Shown here piece after piece: positions 59,461 to 64,000 of a stretch of 64,000 nucleotides of DNA; the first letter of the stretch is position 1, and the number at the start of each line of letters is the position of its first letter. This stretch comes from Anadara kagoshimensis (Eukaryota; Mollusca; Bivalvia; Arcoida; Arcidae): NCBI GenBank assembly GCA_021292105.1, contig CM037867.1:16630928-16694927 (forward strand), written 5' to 3'. The notes under the pieces are model-generated. The model saw only the letters and a program-made list of their open reading frames with translations, did not search any database and was not told where the DNA came from. The translations under genes were made by a program, and so were the position numbers.

Positions 59461-59904
59461 GAACAGTTCCTTCTTTTTTACTCATATATGTGTATACATG
59501 TTACATCTTGTACCGGCTATTTTCTACATCAAACAACCATTTATATTTTATATATACCAGCAGTTCACAATTTTAATTATGTTTCAATCTCATTCCTCAT
59601 CTCTACAATTGCAGTAACCACATAGCGAGGAAGCACAAATTGTGTTTGTTCCCATGCTTTTTGTTTCCTGTTTTATTTATACTTTTATTACATCATCTCC
59701 ACAACAACCCATTCACAATTCCCATACTACATCACACTACATTATTTCTTTCTGTTTATTCTAATATTTTTTATTAATTTCAGGCCAGGGTTCTTACATA
59801 CAACGGATCGGACCTGATTTTAACTTCCAAATTCATATATATATAGTAAGTACTCAGATGTGGTACATGATATTTTACCTTATTCCACCATTGTGGTGGG
59901 GAAT

Positions 59905-60150
59905 TTGTAGATATTTCAAAGGCTGAGTTAGTACCCGATAACTTTAACTGGTACACAGTCGTGGTGCCTTAATATTACCCGGTATTTATTTATTGGTACA
60001 AAGTCGTGGTACCTCAGTATTAACCTGGTATTTATTTATTGGTACACAGTTGTGGTACCCAAGTATTAACACAGTATTATTTTCTTGGTACATAGTTTTG
60101 GTACCCAAATAAACACTGTATTTATTGATTTATTGGTACACAGTCGCGTT
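59905..60150 (+). repeat. Tandem repeat of about 60-bp units (ttggtacacagtcgtggtac)
   Basis: Four to five units, each with a ttggtacacagt, a gtggtacc and a 'cggtatttatttatt' part, directly upstream of the gag-like frame. Confidence 0.85.
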
Positions 60151-60960
60151 GCCGGTGGGACCTCGGTCCCTAGCACCGTCACTCCAGTAGCAACTACAGA
60201 ACCACTTGTAGCGCCTTGTACGGATTCACCTACCTCGATACCACATCTAATTACCCGTATCTTTTCAGGTGAGTCGCCTGTTGCTACACCAGCTCCCTCA
60301 ATACCTCTCCCACTTAGTTTGGCTGATGGTGTTCTTATTGGGGCCACCAAATATTAAACAAAAAAATTGGGATGAAGAATATATCCACTTAAGATGTCTG
60401 TTGTCCTCTTATTCCGAGGATCATTTGTCTATGAATATAAATCCTGTCATCATTAATATGAAACAGAATTCTAAATTTCGACACCAACTTTCAATAAATC
60501 AATGGACAACTTGATTTTTCACCTTCATGGCAATTTATATCAAGAAATATCTCAATGAGACACCCAATCGTATTAAATATTCCCTGACCGCGCGTGAGCT
60601 TCACCAGAATCTTGGTGATACAGCCAGAAGGATTTATGACGAACACTTCCGTAAGCTCCGCCAAAGCCACAGGGTACCTTGTCAAAGACTGCCAAATGCA
60701 GCCGACCTGACACTCCATCTTTGTCCAGCAAGAAGCTGCAGCCCTTTCGAATTAGAGTTTGCTGTGCCTACAATAGGGACGAGCAGTGTAAAAAACACCC
60801 TTGCAGTTTTAAACACCTCTGCCAGGTTTGCCAAGACAATCATCTCAAAATCCGATGCAACATGAACCTTGGCGGTCAACCCTCGGGTACCCCCACACAC
60901 ACCAGTAATGTCAGAAATCAAACTGAGTGGCTTGTCTGTGGCAAATTTTTTTGTACGCCA
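60130..60960 (+). pseudogene. Retroelement gag-like ORF remnant (CCHC/CCCH-like finger)
   Basis: Spread over shifted frames are LADGVLIGATKY, KQKNWDEEYIHLRCLLSSYS, LSINQWTT, YIKKYLNETPN, LGDTARRIYDEHFRKLRQSH and a Cys/His cluster CCAYNRDEQCKKHPCSFKHL + CQVCQDNHLKIRC. The order (helical WDEEY part, YDE-x-FR-x-LR, zinc-binding Cys/His) resembles gag-like proteins of DIRS-type or tyrosine-recombinase retroelements of aquatic animals. No recombinase was found nearby. There are frameshifts near 60360 and 60530-60700. Confidence 0.68.
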
Positions 60961-61275
60961 CCTTTTTATTGTAGTGTATTTTAATGTATTTTTCATAATG
61001 TATTTATGTTTTTGCATTTCATGGTATAACTGCTTATACCATTCATATTTTAAATATTGTTTTTAATTCGTCATTAATGAATGACAATTTCAATTTCATT
61101 CATTGTTTTGGTTATAACTTCCCTGGTGGAAGTTCACGTGTCTAACCTAACTTGTCAGTTCCAAAGTTTTTACTTTGCTTCTGGATTGTGATTCGAACAT
61201 GGATTAGTATGTTTGCTATTGATTATTCATTTCATCAAAAACTAGCTTCTTTGCTGCCTTGTTGTCATCACAATC
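60940..61275 (+). repeat. Direct-repeat block (partner 61745-62085), with inverted module copy
   Basis: 'ttttttgtacgccacctttt', 'tcatattttaaatattg' and 'aaaaactagcttctttg' are shared with 61745-62085. Copy 6 of the 110-bp module lies inside, inverted, at 61125-61210. Confidence 0.85.
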
Positions 61276-61284
61276 TGTTTTACA

Positions 61285-61440
61285 TAAATAAAAATTATTC
61301 TCAATAATAAGATTTATGTAAACTGATTTCTAGGTGGTACTTGGGATTGAGGTTGTAAGTGGTCTCCTCTTTTACAAAATAATTTTGTTTACAACCTTTT
61401 AAACAAGATCATCACAGTTTTTGCAGTTAGCTTCTTAAAC
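61285..61440 (+). repeat. Direct-repeat block (partner 58440-58612)
   Basis: See the partner block. The order of shared phrases is the same, with a 16-bp deletion. Confidence 0.9.
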
Positions 61441-61744
61441 CAAGCCGCCTCCACCCCAGTCGCATCCTTCTGTAGTTTAATTTTACGCCCTATTGTCAAC
61501 TATAATTCATGTGTTTCTCTAGTTTTAATTACCACAGTCGAACCTTTATTGTCATATTGTCATTTTTATTATATGTGTTTTGTTTTGAACGACACTTATT
61601 TCGTGTTATGTACTCATATAGCATTATCAATTGTAGTGCATACGTTTTATAATACTTACTACGCAGTTTTATAGCATTGTTACTTTTGTGTATATGTGGC
61701 AGTAGTATCAAGTGTATTACTTACGTTTTATATTCTATAGCACG

Positions 61745-62085
61745 CCGTTTTATAGTATGGTAATTTTTTGTACGCCACCTTTTTGATGTAATTTTTTAAA
61801 TGTATTATCAAGTTTATTACATATGCTTTATAATATGTAATTTTATTTTTGTTACACGTATTTTCAATTATGTAATTTTTCATAATGTAAATATGTTTTT
61901 TTTAAATTTCATAGTATAACTGCTTATATCATTCATATTTTAAATATTGTGTTTTAATTACGATTATTAATAAATGAAATTTCAATATCATACATTGTTT
62001 TGGAATTACTTATTCATTTCATAAAAAACTAGCTTCTTTGGTGCCTTGTTGTCCTCACAATCTGTTTTACATAAAAGAGTATCAA
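61745..62085 (+). repeat. Direct-repeat block (partner 60940-61275)
   Basis: See the partner block. This copy lacks the module insertion found in the partner. Confidence 0.85.
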
Positions 62086-62469
62086 ATGTATTGATATAGA
62101 AACATAAATGAATATACGAAATATGCTTTTAGAAGGCTGATACGTCTTATTTCAATATTTTGTGTCTTATTAGTATCTTTGTGCGAGTGTTTCGTTTAAA
62201 CTACTCCAATATGAAAATGTCATTACGGGACCTTTCAAAACCCGTATTTAACTGGTTTGGGTTGTTAAATAAAGACAATTCTCATGCTTAATTTATTTTT
62301 TTTATCAAAAACATATTGAACATGTTGATTATAAGATTAATCTATGGCAAATATGAATTTGTACAGTTATTTAAAGATAACAGTGTATATGTCGTAAATA
62401 TTAATTGATAGATGCTTAATAATTTTGTTAACAATACCGTTCTGATATTTTTCCCTGACTCTTTTTTTG

Positions 62470-64000
62470 TAGCATACAAGTCGAAAATATTTATGCATGA
62501 AAGCTTTTTTATTTCATTAACAATAAATGTGAGTTTTGTAGATATTTTCTCTGTGTTTTCTTTCTAACATATACGTTGGAAATGTTAAAGGAAATAATCT
62601 TATCAAATTTGTTAACAATACCGTGTAAGTTATGATATTTGCTTTGTTTTTTAAACATACAAGTCTAATCTAAGAGACCAAGCAATAAAATCTGGAGAGA
62701 CAAAAAAGACTTAAGGTTGATTCCTTTTATGTAAATGTCTTTTGTTATTGAAAAAAAAATTCTTACAAGTCATCTCATTTTCGATTTCTTGTAGAAAAGT
62801 CCATGGAAATTTTGATTTTTCGAAAAAATATATACAAATCAGATTTTAGGGTATTGTGTGTAAAACAAACAACACTTAAATGTTAATTCTATCTACAAAA
62901 TACAAAACGTTTTTGAAGTTTTTTAATTATATGACAAAATATCCAAATAAGCGATGAAATGCGATTTTTGTGCATCACTTCGTATCGCCAGTGTTTTATT
63001 TATTAATAATTTCTTTGCAACTCTGCGAGTTTCCAATTAAGCTTTGCCATAATCAAAATAGATAAGATGAAATAATGTTTTTACAGAAAAGTAGACATGA
63101 AGAAGTGTATTTTATTTTGATTTTGATAACAGATTTTATCAGTATTGTGATAAAGTTAAGATAAGTTTTTTGATAGTTTTCGGAAGGAGCATTGCTTTAG
63201 TAATTTTGTTTTTATAAAGGCTTTACTACCCCTTTGTTAGCAATAGTATGGGTACTTTTTTGTGTAATCAGTATTTTGCATACAAGTTATGAGGAAGTTC
63301 TTTAAAGTTAATGATTAAGCGTTCAAATTTCCTAGCTTGTTGATTGTTAAACTGTAAGTTGCAGTTTTAAACGGTGTTGTAATTTTTCCAGTTGCGTCTT
63401 TAAAGCTTCCAGATTATTCAGATAGAACTGAGTGATAATTCTGTAATGATTTGCTTGGCTATCCATATTCATGTGGCGGAACTTAACGATCACTTGGCCG
63501 TTACATCATTGACCATTTCTACGGTTGCAACAGTGAAAGCCTTTATTGATTGGTACCTCATTCAAAGGCTTGCTTGTCGCGTTGAAAATTAACCATTTAC
63601 TGTATCATATGAAGGTCCCTAATGTTGCTAACATATCCGTATTGATACCAATATGTATCATTTTGTCTGATGTAAATATTAAATAACACTTAAATCATTA
63701 ATTTTTGTTCATTATGCAAAATACTAGGTGTAGTGTAAGGTGGGTGTAGCTAGCTAAACTGTAGGTGCTTACCCTTCTGGAGCACTCGGCCTCACTTCCG
63801 TGGTTAAATTCACGTTTCTAACTTACTTGTCAGTTCCAAAGTTTTTACTTTCCTTCTGAGTTGTGATTCGAACATGAATAAGTGCGATTGCTTTTGATAA
63901 AGTGTTATGTCGTCAATTTAAAACTGTCCAATGACAAGAGTGTTTGGATATTCGAATTAAAATGGCCAGATTCTATTTGGGCTGAAGAAGGATCTCGTTG
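62470..64000 (-). repeat. Right arm of the large inverted repeat (runs off the window)
   Basis: The reverse complement of 54497-56015, including copy 7 of the 110-bp module (63785-63890). It ends 'gaaggatctcgttg' at the window edge, so the outer border and any target-site duplication are not visible. Confidence 0.93.

Overview
The window reads as nuclear DNA of a bivalve mollusc, or a close relative. It is strongly AT-rich and intron-rich. It carries repeat families I associate with bivalve genomes, and its genes are short exons with GT/AG borders scattered over tens of kilobases. Identity rests on gene and repeat types only; no species call is possible.

Plus-strand gene A (3031-20232, 5' end outside the window) is a LGR/relaxin-receptor/GRL101-like G-protein-coupled receptor. 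Its exons join in phase to give the end of an LDL-receptor YWTD beta-propeller (3031-3305, 15284-15421), then one LDLa module, leucine-rich repeats and TM1 to TM6 in one large exon (17219-18916), TM7 with an NPxxY motif (19533-19651), and a helix-8 exon (20182-20224, with a stop three codons later if unspliced).

Plus-strand gene B (20909-52249) has one hydrophobic segment, a charged stalk over three tiny exons, and two C-type lectin domains (42211-47662 and 47939-52249), the second with a QPD motif. The last receptor exon and the hydrophobic exon are joinable in the same phase. Two outcomes are therefore possible: a secreted or type II double lectin lying just downstream of the receptor, or an undescribed receptor fusion in which the 7TM core is followed by an eighth TM and an extracellular double-lectin tail. 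This is the most interesting point of the window.

Within the 19-kb intron of gene B, on the opposite strand, lies a KMT5A/SETD8-like SET-domain gene (39263 down to 32544). It has two SET exons, an acidic exon and a last exon with a SANT/Myb-like segment.

Most of the rest is mobile or repetitive DNA: a decayed mariner (1647-2904), a piggyBac-type MITE with its empty site visible nearby (24756-25328), a TA-flanked pogo/Tc1-type MITE (33217-33830), an hAT remnant (about 35900-36590), a Penelope-like element with a GIY-YIG domain (about 43580-46130), several tRNA-derived SINEs, an exact-period 145-bp array dense in nuclear-receptor half-site sequences (29301-30520), a minisatellite inside a lectin intron (48980-50590), and at 54497-64000 a 9.5-kb composite of retroelement debris between inverted repeats of about 1.5 kb.
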